Shown: in pieces, positions 1 through 11,765 of the stretch
Numbering within the stretch: the stretch's first letter is position 1
How the letters are laid out: every line of letters begins with the position of its first letter
From: Salticus scenicus
Lineage: Eukaryota; Arthropoda; Arachnida; Araneae; Salticidae
NCBI GenBank assembly: GCA_963930645.1
Contig: OZ005662.1
Coordinates: forward strand, 97,076,436 to 97,140,435
Direction of reading: 5' to 3'
DNA: 64,000 bases
Notes under the pieces: generated by a model
Database searches by the model: none
Told to the model about the DNA's origin: nothing
The model's input: the letters and a program-made list of their open reading frames with translations, nothing else
Translations under genes and position numbers: made by a program

Positions 1-1228
1 ATACTATTCTCTTAAGTCTGCCTTGATAAAAAGGGTTTTCGTTTATTTATTTATTTATTTATTTTATTTTGTTAAATTCTCCTTCCTGTTTTTCAATATT
101 CATAGTTAGCTGTAATTTTTTTTTTTAACTTTTTATATGTACTTTTAATAATGTATAGTTGTCTAATTTATATCTCTTGTCATCAAATGCTGTTGAATTT
201 CGTATGTTTTTAAGTTGTGAGAAGTTAAGGAAGTCGCTGAGAATGTATTTCAGGAATATTGGCTATACCTCTTTAGAAATTTCTCATGTTTCTTTTCATG
301 CACGGAGGGGCTCCCCTAATAAAGGTCCCTCTTATGTCTTTTCAGATATCACTACATTTACATTTTTCAACATTTTTCTTATTTTAGTTATATACTTTCT
401 TTTACAATACTTTTCACATTGGATTATAAATCACCTTTTTAGTATTCTCATTTGTTTACTTGCAGTTTGCTTGAAATAAAGTTATTTGCTTATATATATA
501 AAAATATTTTCAAAAGACAAATGAATTTCCATCTAAAAAATATCAATTAATAGAAGAAATTTTTTAGCATTATTAATCTTAGTTTTTACTGAACTTTTAG
601 GTCATAAAATAAATTTAACATGATAAACTTTAGATTTTTATTCTTGTCATTTTTAAGATAATCATTGCTGGAAATGTTCTCTTTTAGCCTGAATTTTTAC
701 TTTCGGGCTAAAATCTCACTATTTTAAGATTGTCTGTTTTATTTTTCAGTGGCAACGAACAATATCGTTTCTATGGTAAAAGGTATAACCTGTAGAAAAA
801 AAAAATAGATTTTTAGATCAGCAGTTGTAAATCAGTTTCGTAATATTGCAGAATCCGTCGAAAAAAAATATTTTTTTAAAAAAGGTAAATTATTGACATG
901 GTAAGAATTTCATACTGAATCTGAAGAAATTACATATTTTGATCTCGGAAAATAAATTAAAGTAACCAAGTGATAAATAGAAAAAAAAGGAAGAAGAATA
1001 AGAAATTCATATAATTGATTAATAAATATTACTTGTAAAATTACTGTTATTATATATTTTATTTAATATTAATAATAACCAAAATTTTAGATCAACACCT
1101 TAATTTACCCTTTATTTTATCTTTTTTTTTTTTTTTTTTTTTTTTTTTGTTAAGGACATTGGTTTTTAGAAGTATCTACAGATTAGTAATCGTGTTCATA
1201 TTTTATTTTAATTACAATCCTTTTAATA

Positions 1229-1771
1229 CACTGAAAAAAAAATTATGTGACTGACATCTAGAAAATTAAATGTAGCTCTAGTAAATATAGTTCCACTTCA
1301 TCCTTCATTGAGAAAAAAAAAATTATACCGCCTTCATCTAGAACGAATAAATGGCAGTTTTCTAAATCCCTTAACTAGAAATATAGATTTCCGAGCTATG
1401 CACATAAGTAACGCCAATAAAATGAATAGATGAAATGATCGAGAATTTCTAGTCTACACTTCTAGATGGTGAAACAATATTTTGAATATTCTGAACCTTT
1501 TGCATGGAGAGAAATTCTCGCTTGATTATCTAGAATTGGGTCATAAACCAAGATTATAGTTGCTGAAACCCGCCTCTTGTGTTCGCATTTATTTGGAGAT
1601 ATTTTCAAATAGGTTTGACTTCGATAATATAGACAAACTCTCTAGAATTCTAATAGGTGTTTCTAGAACTCGCTTTCAAAGGGAACTAGAATTTATAAGG
1701 ATGACATGGAATTTTTTTTCTAGAGCCACAATTTAGATTCTAGATGTCAGTTACAGATTTTTTTCTTAGTG
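1229..1771. mobile_element. CACTG-ended inverted-repeat element, part of a CTAGA-rich fold-back
   Basis: The left end reads CACTGAAAAAAAAATTATG and the reverse complement of the right end reads CACTAAGAAAAAAATC. Both then share CTGACATCTAGAA. The interior is studded with CTAGA words. No open reading frame of note. CACTG termini are used by CACTA/EnSpm and Chapaev-type DNA transposons, but I see no convincing target-site duplication (flanks ATA and TTA), so the class is open. Confidence 0.5.
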
Positions 1772-2154
1772 TTATGAATTCTAATTTCCTTTGCTAGCGA
1801 TTTTTGAAAACGCCTATTAGAATTCAAGAGCGTTCTTCTGTATATCGTAGTCAAACGTATTTAAAAATATCCGCAAATAAACGTGAACATAAGCGGAGAG
1901 TTTTAGAACGGTAATTCTATTTTATGAATCAATTCTAGAAATAAAAGCGCGAATTTCTAAAGATACGAATTATTAATCAAAATTTATTGTACCGTTTGAT
2001 CATCTAGAAAAGTATTGATTAGAAATTCTCTATTATTTCGTCTATTTAGTTTATTTGTTTGCCTTATACGCATATCTCTAAATATCCATATTTCTAGTTT
2101 AGGATTTCAGACTACTTATTCGTTCTAGATGAAAGCGGCATATTTTTTTCTCAA
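1308..2154. repeat. Imperfect 847-bp fold-back overlapping the CACTG element
   Basis: The left end TTGAGAAAAAAAAAATTA matches the reverse complement of the right end TTGAGAAAAAAATATG, and homology continues inward: ATCTAGAACGAATAA near 1340 against its complement near 2125, and the CGCATTTATTTGGAGATATT region near 1590 against its complement near 1860. The centre is about 1700-1790. It is interlaced with the 1229-1771 element rather than nested inside it, giving four related termini in the order T1, T2, T1 inverted, T2 inverted. Confidence 0.6.
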
Positions 2155-2868
2155 AGCAGCTTTACATATAACAGTTAATTGGTTATTCGAACAAATAGCT
2201 TTGACTGCATTTTAATTTTACAAGGCAGATTTCATGTAAATTAACACACTTCAAAGCCCTTTATTTACATGGAAATCAACGTACCTAAAGATCAAAGCTA
2301 AATGTAATTTTGAGTAAATTATCGTACTTTTTATTTTATTTTTCTTGTCACGTTTCCCATGTAATTATGCATTTAAATTATTTGTACATTTCTTGGACAT
2401 CTTTTAATACATATGCTACCTCCTTTAAAATGAAAACAAATGCTATACAGGCTGGGGTAAATTTTGCAGCTTCTATTTGTAAACGTGGTACAAAATACTA
2501 AAAAATGTTTGAGGAAAAGGCACATGTTAGCCACATTCTACAAACAAATACTAATTAAAAAATAAATTAGTTTAATTCAACCACGAAAGAAAAAATTAAT
2601 TAGTTTCTTTTCTCCAACGAAATTATAATTAAAATTGATATATTTATTTAGTTACTGATAAATAGACAAGCATTACGTAAATATTTTTCATAAATTTTAT
2701 TGTAAACAATTTAAATTCTTAAATAAATGATCTGCAGTGCTTCAAAATATTTTCAAAATAAATAAATATTTAAAAAATAACTTCTTCAGTTTATATTCCT
2801 ATATAACAAAATATCATAAATGACAAAAATAACAAATATGTTTTAAAAATAGAAATTTTTTCTTTCTT

Positions 2869-3640
2869 TCATATGTATTTAAAAAAGTTTACTATTACTC
2901 TGTGGTATTCATTAGTTTTTGTACAAATAAATTTTCTGAAATACTTTTGAAATCGTAACCTTTGTTTTGGAGAGAAACTTCGACAAAAAGGAGAGATATT
3001 AGCATACCTGAAACCAACGGAGATGAAAACCTTGAAAATAAAAGTTTCTACTGGTTGCCCCCCATAATTCTGCATAGAAAAACTAGACATTAACGCAAAA
3101 CAATAAATAATATGTAATAACAGGAGACTTGGCGTTGGAATATTATAGCCCGAATAAACTACTACGTCAGAAACGCCAAAAGAAAAAAAAATTTTCTTTT
3201 GGCGTTTCTGACGTAGTAGTTTATTCGGGTTTTAATAAATAATATGCTTGATTGAAATCATTTCTATAACTCTGTATAAAATATTTCGTTTGTATAGATA
3301 GTAGTAGTACAATACTTTTAAAATGAATGCATTTATAAGAAAAGAAAAAAGAAAAAGAAAAAATTGAAAAAGAACTACTCGAATTTTTATTCCAATTCGG
3401 TAACGCTAATGTATCATAAATGACAAAAACAATAAATATGTTTTAAAATTCAAAATTTTTTTTTTTTTTTTCCATGTGTACTAAAATAAATTTTCTTGTT
3501 ATTCTGTGAAAATTCGTTGATTTACTTTTTACATCATATATTTTGATTTGAAGAGATCAATTTGACAAGACTGCTATTCTACAGGAATGTAATTATCAGT
3601 TCCTGAACCGAAGGAGATAAAAAGTTGTTCTTCAGCGATT
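2869..3640. repeat. Two diverged intronic repeat units
   Basis: The segments 2880-3060 and 3480-3640 resemble each other (pattern: tattctgtg, attcgttgattt, ttgatttg/gagag, ccgaaggagataaaaa). Further relatives lie at 57320-57470, 59020-59200 and 60085-60250 in the second paralogous block. No coding sense is evident. They look like an old locally duplicated intronic repeat. Confidence 0.5.
3149..3229. repeat. Perfect 38-bp inverted repeat with 5-nt loop
   Basis: Arm 3149-3186 (starting CCCGAATAAACTACTACG) is the exact reverse complement of 3192-3229, separated only by AAAAA. The arm holds the palindromic core ACTACTACGTCAG. No mismatch over 38 pairs indicates a recent origin or selection. It lies in intron 1 of paralog copy 1 and I do not see it at the matching place in copy 2, so it arose after the duplication. 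Confidence 0.9.
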
Positions 3641-3999
3641 TAATAAATTGTTAGAAAGTTCGCCGATTTTTCCTTAAAACTTATAAGAAAAAAGAATATT
3701 CTAAGAATTCTTTAAAGTTGGCACATTAAATCTTAAATGCTTTTAAATGTATCACATCGATGTGAGCTTGAATTTTAGTGTAAGTTTTAATATCTACTAA
3801 TACTTTTAGTGCTATTAATTTAGAATTAAAATTGCTTTATATTTATTTTATTCAACAACAACAAAAAATAAAAAATAAAAAGTATTTTTTAAAGAAATCT
3901 TACATTATTTCTGTGATATGCATTTAAAGATGTTTAAAATTTTATATTCATTTTAGAGTTATAAAAAGAAATTATAGTAACAAAAATAAAGCACAATAC

Positions 4000-4102
4000 C
4001 TGATTGCATGGTGAATATAGTAAACGAATTTATCATAATCCATGTGGCAACATCCAACGATTCATCTTTGATGTTAACATCCTCATTTACGTTACTTGGC
4101 AT
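4000..4102 (-). CDS. Ammonium transporter (Amt), first coding exon, paralog 1
   Basis: On the minus strand an ATG at 4102-4100 opens 34 codons plus one base, ending in AG followed by the splice donor GTATTG (donor GT at 3999-3998). The exon ends in ATWIM and then FTIFTMQSG, which matches the start of the first membrane helix of Amt/Mep/Rh family transporters (typical pattern W-[DE]-D-A-[TS]-W-I-L-T-S-[SA]-F-x-x-F-T-M-Q-[ST]-G-F-G). These proteins carry ammonium across membranes. The N-terminus before the helix is short and polar, as usual. It differs from paralog 2 at 9 of 34 residues (SLDVATW instead of SWDDATW), so it may be diverged or decaying. Following exons would lie left of the window start or are not recognisable. 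Confidence 0.7.
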
Positions 4103-5320
4103 GACTTCAATTGAAATTGATACTTCAATATTAATATTTTCATTTAGGGATTATCGTATAAGACGATCATAAAACTGAAGTTTTCAGATTTCATGTGATA
4201 TTGGAAAAACTCCACAGACAAAATATTTCACAAACTAAATTTCTTGCACTACGAAAAATTCCGTGGTATTTAGTGAGTCCATAATGTTTTGTTCACATAA
4301 AACAAATTGCCCATGTTTATTCTCTGAATTGTTCCTTCAGGATACTATCTTTTTTACTTCGATCAAAAAAAAAAAGATCTTGTTCAGTTATTAAATGGCT
4401 ATCTTATAAGAGTCACCAAAATAAATTCCATTAGTTTTGTATACTTAAATAAAAAGAAAGAAAACTTTAAGCGAAATACTCTGTAAATTATATCTATATT
4501 GTAATAATGATGACAATATCCACATTTTAGAACGCAAGTTTCAAATCATATAAAACAAGTTTTCTGGTGATTTTTAACTGAATAGTTAATATTTTGTAGT
4601 ATAAATAGTGTTTATGAAAGCTCAAAGCAGTTGCTTAATGATATATAAATGTCCTTTAATAGTAGTAAACAATGTCTTCAATCACTACATAAAAGCCTGC
4701 ATTATTCATGATTTAGCGTTTCTACCTGTTTTTTGTAAACAATTCAATTCCGAATGTATCAGTAAAACTTCGTTCAATTCCTATAGAAAAACAAATTCAT
4801 CTTCTTTATATTTATTTTTTAACAATTCTTCAATATTACAAGATATTTTTTCTCTTGAAAAAAATCACGGAACACTATTTTACATGTTTTTTACTATTAG
4901 CGTTATTGTGCAACTATTATTTCTCTCTTTTTCAAAATAATGTTGTTTATCTATCACCGAAAAGTATTCTCTTTCGATCATTGGACAGTTCAAAAGCTTG
5001 CAAAATAAACAGTGTCTCAATTTATCACACATAAGTTCTCTTCGATCATGAAATATTTCTTTTTCTTGAAAAATATTACTATTATTACTTTTTTTTTTTT
5101 TTTTTTAGATATACATTTAAGGGTTTTTTTTTTTTTTTTTTCTAATGGGTTATTTGAATATCAATAATTTTGTCACCTACGTCGTTCAGAGTAGTCATGA
5201 AATAAAGGATATTTAGGAATGTGAAAATAATTTATATAAAAAGACTATATTAGGGAACATGATATGCTAGTTCAATATACTTAAGATTTTTTGTTTTTTA
5301 TTTATCCTGTTTAATCAAAA
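4103..5320. other. 5' flank of Amt paralog 1
   Basis: No other gene seen. The stretch is alignable with 62132-63370 upstream of the second exon copy (for example TCTTTCGATCAT near 4970 and TCTCTTCGATCATGAA near 5040). This extended similarity shows that the 5' flank was duplicated with the exon. The 5' UTR and promoter must lie here, but I cannot point to a start site. Poly-T runs at 5090-5106 and 5127-5141, (AT)n at 5322-5340. Confidence 0.5.
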
Positions 5321-5400
5321 ATATATATATATATATATATTCGGTTTTTTATAAATAAGTTTTTTTTATTTATTTATTTATTTATTTTAATGATCTATCT

Positions 5401-5470
5401 TCTATCTATACATATAATAAAATAATATTTTTTTTTTTGTGTGTGTGTGTCAGTGTGTGTCAGTGTGTGT
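5401..5470 (+). mobile_element. Helitron-like 5' terminus (candidate)
   Basis: The start TCTATCTATACATATAATAA is followed by a T run and GTGTGT/CAGTGTGTGT microsatellite, then GTATGTATGTCCGGAG. Arthropod Helitrons often open with TCTATA-type AT-rich sequence followed by a GT/TG-rich stretch. No matching 3' end in the same orientation was found close by, so the extent of the element is unknown. Confidence 0.3.
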
Positions 5471-5662
5471 CAGTGTGTATGTATGTCCGGAGCTTTCCAG
5501 GAAAACGGCTGATCACAGAGCTACACAAATTTGCAAGGAGGTTCATAATGATCTTTCCTGATGCATCTCGAAGCCCGATTTTCGAATTTTTGATTAGTTT
5601 TCTTTTACTTAGAAGTTTTTGTTTTATTGAAATTGGATTTTGCCATAGTGTTTCCGTGTCAC

Positions 5663-5714
5663 ACTTCAAAATGGAAATGCCTTGTTTTTTAACAAGGCAT
5701 TTCCATTTTGAAGT
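5663..5714. repeat. Perfect 24-bp hairpin with TTTT loop
   Basis: Arm 5663-5686 (ACTTCAAAATGGAAATGCCT...) is the exact reverse complement of 5691-5714, with loop TTTT. A hairpin of this perfection is unusual. It sits 20 bp before a tRNA-like sequence and about 190 bp after the microsatellite of the candidate Helitron end. Confidence 0.85.
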
Positions 5715-5734
5715 AAATGCGAGGATTTCGTTAT

Positions 5735-5809
5735 GTCGGTCAATGGCTTAATTGGTTAAAGCATCAAGTTGTTAATGCGATGGTCGTTGGTTCGATACTC
5801 GGTGGCAGA
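5735..5809 (+). pseudogene. tRNA-like sequence (degenerate tRNA or SINE head)
   Basis: An A-box-like TGGCTTAATTGGTTAAAGC and a B-box-like GGTTCGATACTC are spaced as in a tRNA, with TTGTTAA in the anticodon-loop position (would read Asn). The anticodon stem, T stem and acceptor stem do not pair well, so it is not a working tRNA. Either a decayed tRNA or the head of a tRNA-derived SINE. Confidence 0.4.
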
Positions 5810-6361
5810 TCTGTTACTTCTCTTGCAGATAATTAATAGATAAGATTGTAAAAGAAAACATTTCATTGTCTTAACAATATCCTAAGAAATGCTGATTAGT
5901 TTTTTTTTTTTTAAGTTTTCCTTTAGTTACTAAAACGCACAAAATAAAAATTTAATTGAAAGAAAAAAAAACACTGGAGCCCTAAAAATCATAAAATATT
6001 TATTTATTCTTGTAGAGACATGGTTATAAAAATATAAACATTTCATCAATAAGTAAATTTTAAAGGAAAATATAGATGTTTCACTTTTGCAAGCGATGAA
6101 ATATTTTAAGTAATCAAAATATTTTAAAAAAACATTCGAGATTCTTTTTATATTTGTTATATATATATAATTAAAATATGAAAATAATTCCTTTATAATA
6201 GCTTTAAAATTACCCATTTAAATATTAATTTTAAATTTAATTGCTGCCAGAAAAGTTTTTCAGTTCATTCTTTTCGTCAAAAAAATAAATATATTTTCAC
6301 GCGAATAATGAAAAATTTGCTACTGAATAATGAAACTTAAATAATTAATAGATGCTGAGAT
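5810..6361. other. AT-rich spacer, nothing recognised
   Basis: Very AT-rich, with short homopolymers. The open frame on the minus strand at 5930-6217 is low-complexity and resembles no family I know. Confidence 0.5.
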
Positions 6362-6366
6362 ACAGT
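6362..6366. repeat. Target-site duplication ACAGT, left copy
   Basis: ACAGT directly precedes the 5' LTR and is repeated at 14888-14892 directly after the 3' LTR. A 5-bp duplication is typical of Ty3/Gypsy and BEL integrases. Confidence 0.85.
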
Positions 6367-7309
6367 TGTGAGGGAGTTCCTCACATATCCTTTTATTTTA
6401 CCAAATTTATTCAATTATAATTAAAGATCTATTTATTCACAATTAAAAAGTATTAACTTTTATAATCCTTTGTATTTAGGTCAAGCTTATTCCAATTTTA
6501 GTAAATTATATATTCAAAATTAAAATACTTATCATTTTCTAATTTTAAGAACAAATTCAGTATTAAATACATTGATCTCTTTTTAGCTTAATGCAATATA
6601 TATGTAGGGATCTAAACACAATTTAATTTTATTATCCCTTAAAGTAATTATATTTTTATTTCCATTTCACCATGTTTCCCAATAAATCTAATTTATATTT
6701 ATAGCTGTAAATGTACGTTGGAAACTTTCCGTTATATCTTTTTATTATTTTATTTTATTTTATATACAGATAATCTATTTAACTGCAGCTATTAATGATC
6801 CATTATGCAGACATTATGTCGCAAGAATTTTCGCAATATTTCTTAATTACTTGCACCTGTCTTTTCCAACGGTATTCGTTGGCGAATGTCTTTTATGCCA
6901 AAAAGGGTTACCATATTTTTAACCGTCACTTCTTTTTAAAAATTTTTCCATTGAATTAACATTAACAACAAAGAAAGATGTATTGGCGCCCTTGGCTTCA
7001 AAATGTGGAGATATTTTCCATAACCTGGAGCTTTACAAGGATGCTGTGGGATTTGATTCCGGGATAGTTTGATAATAATCGCCGTCTCTTAAAGATGTAA
7101 TTTTTCTCAATTAAAATTCTCTCTCTCCTCCACCATCGTTTTATAACGAATTATTTTATGGATGTGAACCTGGATGTGTCCTCTTATGTCATTTTATATT
7201 TTTGAATAAATCCTCACGGCTAATTACAAATGGACTGGAATTGACATGTATTTTAAAATGACTATTGTTATTGACTTAGTTTTTAGAGGACAGTGGCTTT
7301 TATGCTACA
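6367..7309 (+). repeat. 5' LTR (943 bp)
   Basis: Begins TGTGAGGGAGTTCCTCACA, itself a 7-bp-arm inverted repeat, and ends TATGCTACA. A candidate polyadenylation signal AATAAA is at 7205-7210, about 100 bp before the LTR end. Differs from the 3' LTR by GCACCTGTC against GCACTGTC near 6857 and AAAGATG against AAAGACG near 7098. Confidence 0.88.
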
Positions 7310-7315
7310 TAAATA

Positions 7316-7333
7316 TGGTGCTCATCGACCATA
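7316..7333 (+). promoter_or_regulatory. Candidate primer-binding site of the LTR element
   Basis: TGGTGCTCATCGACCATA starts 6 nt after the 5' LTR. Reverse transcription of LTR elements is primed by a tRNA whose 3' CCA end pairs with a site starting TGG. I could not assign the tRNA. Confidence 0.4.
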
Positions 7334-8864
7334 GAATTCGTTACGGTGGAGGAGAGGAATGTATAGATTTTTTTTCTCTCAACAAGCGAATTTCTTATTT
7401 TCGAAAATATATAAAATACATTTTTCTGCGGCAAGTACGTGTGAAAACTTTTTGACTATTGATATGACAAGAGTGTTGTTTTAAAGGAACTTTTCTATTT
7501 TTCGACTTTGTAGCAATCAGCCGTATTCGACAGATATATCTAAAAAAACAGTGCTGCCATGACTCCTAAGATGATGTGAATTAACCTAATTTTTCCATGC
7601 CGCCGTCCTGCACGAGAACATACCGGCGGAGTTTAAGAATGTCATCGTATATCCTCGATGCTTATCTTCCAAAAGTGTGCGAATAGAATTTTTCACTTTC
7701 TTCCGTTCTCGATGATCATGTGCGGAGAAAAGAGCGTCTTATTTCTCGGTAATAGCATGTGGCCTTGACTAATATAGAGGTGGGTTCCTTATTATTGTTA
7801 CCCTCTCGATATTTGGATGGATGAAAATTTGTTTTTATTTTCTCGACAGTCTGGAGTTCGTTGACTTTCTCGCCTATGTTTATCTCTTGAATGAGAGGAT
7901 TTTAGAGGAAGGAATATTTTTCAAAAAGCCAAATTTTTTTAATTTTTCGAAAATATATAAAATGTTTTATTTATGCGACAGATACATCTCAAGACTTTTT
8001 TTTGCTAGATTGAAATAACTATTTTTAGTAAACAAGGTTGTGAAGGATGGACTCTCTTATCATCGTGTTAAATACAAATATATCATTTATGAACTAATAA
8101 TCTTTGATGAATCATCGGCTGTTTTTCTGTGATTCAATATGACAGCTGATCTCCAAAATAACCGACTTTTCAAGTGGTTCTCCCGTTCCAGTTGTCTGAG
8201 TCAGTTTTTTTTTTCATGTCAATCTTGTGCGTTGCGCCCCTCATAGTGGAAATTTCTTTTCTGAGAATTAAGGAAGAAATTCCCTGCTTTACTATACCAA
8301 GTTTTTGAACAGCTGTTTGAAGTGGAACTATGCGTGGAAGAAGAAGCATAATAAAAATGTTTTCGGTGGTAATTCGTAGAACAGGTCTATGTTTAATTTG
8401 GAAGGATTTGCAGGTTATGGACATAGCGGAAACAGATAAGACATTTTTATTTTATATTTTTATAATTATTTTGCATTCATTTTATAATTTTAAATATTTT
8501 TTTCTCTAATTAAGGGAATGCACACATAGTTGCAAGTATTTAAAAGTGAGATATTTTCTTATAATAATTTTTAATTTTTGGGAGATATAATTTTTCAAAA
8601 TAAATAAATATATATATATATAAGCAATATCTGTGCATTCCTCCTTTGAAACTGTATATATAAAAGTGTTTATGGTCATATTTTACTATATATATTTTTC
8701 TTTTTGGATATTTTTTATTTCAATTTTAAAAAAAATTATCCTTTACAATTTTTAATTTGTCTAGGGATATGCATGTATTTAATTTTAAAATTTTTGATTA
8801 TATAGTATTTGGTATTTTTCATATACTCACATTTTTCTCACCTATCATTTTTCTTTTCAATATG

Positions 8865-8895
<31 letters not shown>

Positions 8896-10565
8896 GAATT
8901 TCGAATTTGAAAATATTTAATTTTTAATCTTTGATTATCTACTATTTCATATTTGTCAGTCCGAATTTTTATAAAATAAATTTCATGTGTTTAAAGACTC
9001 ATTATATTAGAGTCATAATTACTAAGTTTTTGCCAGTGTTTTTGGTAATTTTTGAATTTTAAAGATAACAATTATTTAAAAAAAAAAAAAAAGAAAAGAA
9101 GTTTTTGTTGTCTTTATGTATAATATATATACAAATTTACATATTATAATGATTTATCACATTTCAGTGTATTTTTTTATTTTCATATTCAAATATTTTG
9201 GGTTCAGATTCTTTTTCTTGTTGAGTTTATAAATCAGTACAAGATAATAAAAAAAAAAAAGGAACGAAAATATCTTCTTAATAATTTTGAATAATGAGTG
9301 GTGCAGTAATATTAAGTATTTTGTGTATGCACAGTCAGTTATATTATATAAGAAATTTTATTTTCATTTTTGAGTTTGGAAAATTTCATAATTGCATATT
9401 ACGATTTTTTTTAATTTTTAAAATTATTCTAATAAATAAAAAATATATTTTTTTAAAGAGAGGAGATTCTGGATTAATTTTTAAAATATAAAAGGGAAAT
9501 GAAGTTAATATATTATTTTGATTTTTTCACAATTATTGTTTTGCTAAACTTTTTGTTAAATGTTCTTCATGGAAGTACAATGGGCTTTGTGCACAAGAAT
9601 TTGATGTTTAATATTTTTGCGTTACTTACAATTACTATCACAAAATACAAACAAAATAAATACATATTTTTAATTTTTTTTAATTAATCTGCTGAAAATA
9701 TGCTTGTTATCATTGATTAAGGTATTCATTCTCCTTATAAATTCTTAATTTTTAATACATGCACTTCGTTTTTTTTGTTTGTCAAAATTTAATATACAAA
9801 TTTATATATATATATATGTATTTGTATTGTATAATTGTATGATGTTTTACGAAAGAATTTGTGCACTCTCTCAGGGTCCTTGGGTGCATGAGATTTTTTT
9901 TAGTGTTTTGCTGTTAATTATCTAAACAAATTACTTCGGCTGGACCGATATATTTTTTTAAAGTTGAGGATGATGAGTAGCGAGACATTATTTTGTGAAA
10001 CATTATATAGTTTATTTTGACAAATGTTTACAATCATTTAGTTCAGGATTTCCTTTTGATACATAAATTCGTTTTCATGAAACTTCTTTAATGTAATAAT
10101 AACAGTAGATTAATTGGGATAACACTAAGACAGGGGTAAATAAATAATATTGAGAACCTTGTCACATTTTTCTATTGAAATTATGCAGAATATTGATTAA
10201 AAAATTTTTTTTTGAGTTTTGATTTTTATATAATTTTTATTTCCCAATGCATAAAAAAAAAAAAAAAGGAAAAGAAAGATTTAAAACTCATTTTTACATG
10301 ATTGTTGACAAAAATTTTTTCTTGAAATTATATAATTATAATACATTTACAACAAATGCATAAATTTGTGTTTTCACATTTAATTTCCTATTTATACACA
10401 ACTTCGTAAAAATATACACACATATTCATTAAATGTTTTGTTACATACAGTGCCAGTTTGAAAATTTACTGATGTTTGTTAAAAAAAAAAAAGAAAAGAA
10501 AAAATGATTTAACACAATTTTTAATACACTATTTTTTTTTTTTTTTTTTTTTTTTTTGAAGGTGA

Positions 10566-11285
10566 TGGCATGTAAATCTGACAATCTCAGCCTTGCCATA
10601 TGGTCACTTTCAGTTATAATGCACGTAGGTGTACTTCACACACACATTTTCAACAAATATTTTTTTAATTCAAATGCAGTATTATTTTAAAACTTGCAAC
10701 ATTGATAACCAATTGCGAAGAGATATTATTACATGACACTTAATTTTTCTTGATTATGTAATTGTATGGAGTATATAATTCCATGGTGACATAATTTTCT
10801 CACACATACATTTTTCTTATTACACAATTTTTACGCTTACATACTATTGTTTTACATTTTATTTTATTGCCAATTCTCACTTCTACATGTTATACAATAT
10901 TTATTTTTCTAGTTTTTTTATTTTCGAAATATATGAGATGTACACAAACATAAAATAGGAATTTTATATTCTCTATTATAACCATATCATGGAATTGATT
11001 CATCTTTTCACAAAATACAATGTTTTCAATTATTTTTTTTCTATAAATATCTACACATATTTACAATTTTGTTTATTTATTTATTTTTTTTAAATATTGC
11101 ATGTAAAACTAGCTTATATGCTAGCCATGCATTTTGAAATATTTCTCAATTCATAAAATAACACACACACACACAATATTTTGGTCAAACATATTAATTT
11201 TTATTTTTATTTTTTTTTTTTTTTGAAATATGTGCATGTAAACCTAGCTTATGTGCTAGCCGTGCGTTTGGAAATATTTCTTCTA
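10566..11285 (+). repeat. Repeated hairpin motif inside the LTR element interior
   Basis: GCATGTAAAACTAGC...GCTAGCCATGC at 11099-11130 and a variant at 11234-11265 both fold as GCATG + CTAGC + 6-nt loop + GCTAG + CATGC, the second with a T-to-G-compatible wobble pair. Flanks also match (TTGAAATATTTCT), giving a unit near 134 bp. A third, weaker relative (GGCATGTAAATCTGAC) is near 10570. Confidence 0.55.
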
Positions 11286-11439
11286 TTTACAAGAATTACA
11301 CACACATATATTTTTCTTATACACATATACTGGTGTTTATTAGTTTGTATATAATAAACCTTAACTTTTGAATTAAGGGAAATATATATATATATACACA
11401 ATTTTTAATACAAATTCATACCTTTTAAACTTACGTAAT

Positions 11440-11765
11440 TTGTGTACATGATGATTTCAAATATTGGAATTATATTATTAAATATAAAACATTAAGTTTT
11501 TTTTTTTTTTTCCTCTCATTGTGAGTTTCATTACACATACATGTTTTTTAAAATATATACAGAGTTATACACATGGTTATTTCAAATATTGGAATTATTT
11601 TATTGAATATAAAAACATTGAATTTTTCTCACTTACTCAGTGTGAATTTCATTACACATGCATACCTTTCAAATATTTCAAATATTGGAATTTTTGTTAC
11701 ATATAAGGCATTAACATTTTATTTTTCTCACTTGCTCATTGTAATTTGCCTACACATACAATTTG
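11440..11765 (+). repeat. Degenerate tandem repeat, about 105-130 bp period
   Basis: TTTCAAATATTGGAATT recurs near 11454, 11580 and 11680, each followed by an AAAACATT segment, TTTTTCTCA and TTTCATTACACAT. Three imperfect units inside the LTR element interior. Confidence 0.6.

Larger units (their letters stand above)
1..5320. repeat. Paralogous block, copy 1 (ammonium transporter 5' region)
   Basis: This whole stretch has a diverged counterpart at 37725-40782 (matching 1-2757) and 58905-63370 (matching 2758-5320), in the same order and orientation. Examples are the segment around 180-370 with the GGAGGGGCTCCC motif (second copy near 37990-38010), 2170-2510 against 40211-40530, and 4940-5070 against 63002-63120. 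It includes the first exon at 4000-4102, so most of it is intron 1 and the 5' flank of a minus-strand gene. Copy 1 alone carries the fold-back at 1229-2154. Apart from the entries listed separately I see no other gene here; the open frames at 159-479 and 2310-2501 are not conserved as protein in the second copy. Confidence 0.7.

Noticed and set aside
159..479. 106-codon frame as a conserved protein
   Set aside because: The paralogous segment at 37870-38160 does not keep the frame; conservation is from block duplication.
8170..8424. Minus-strand 84-codon frame as gag or accessory protein of the LTR element
   Set aside because: Antisense to the element, no zinc knuckle or known motif.
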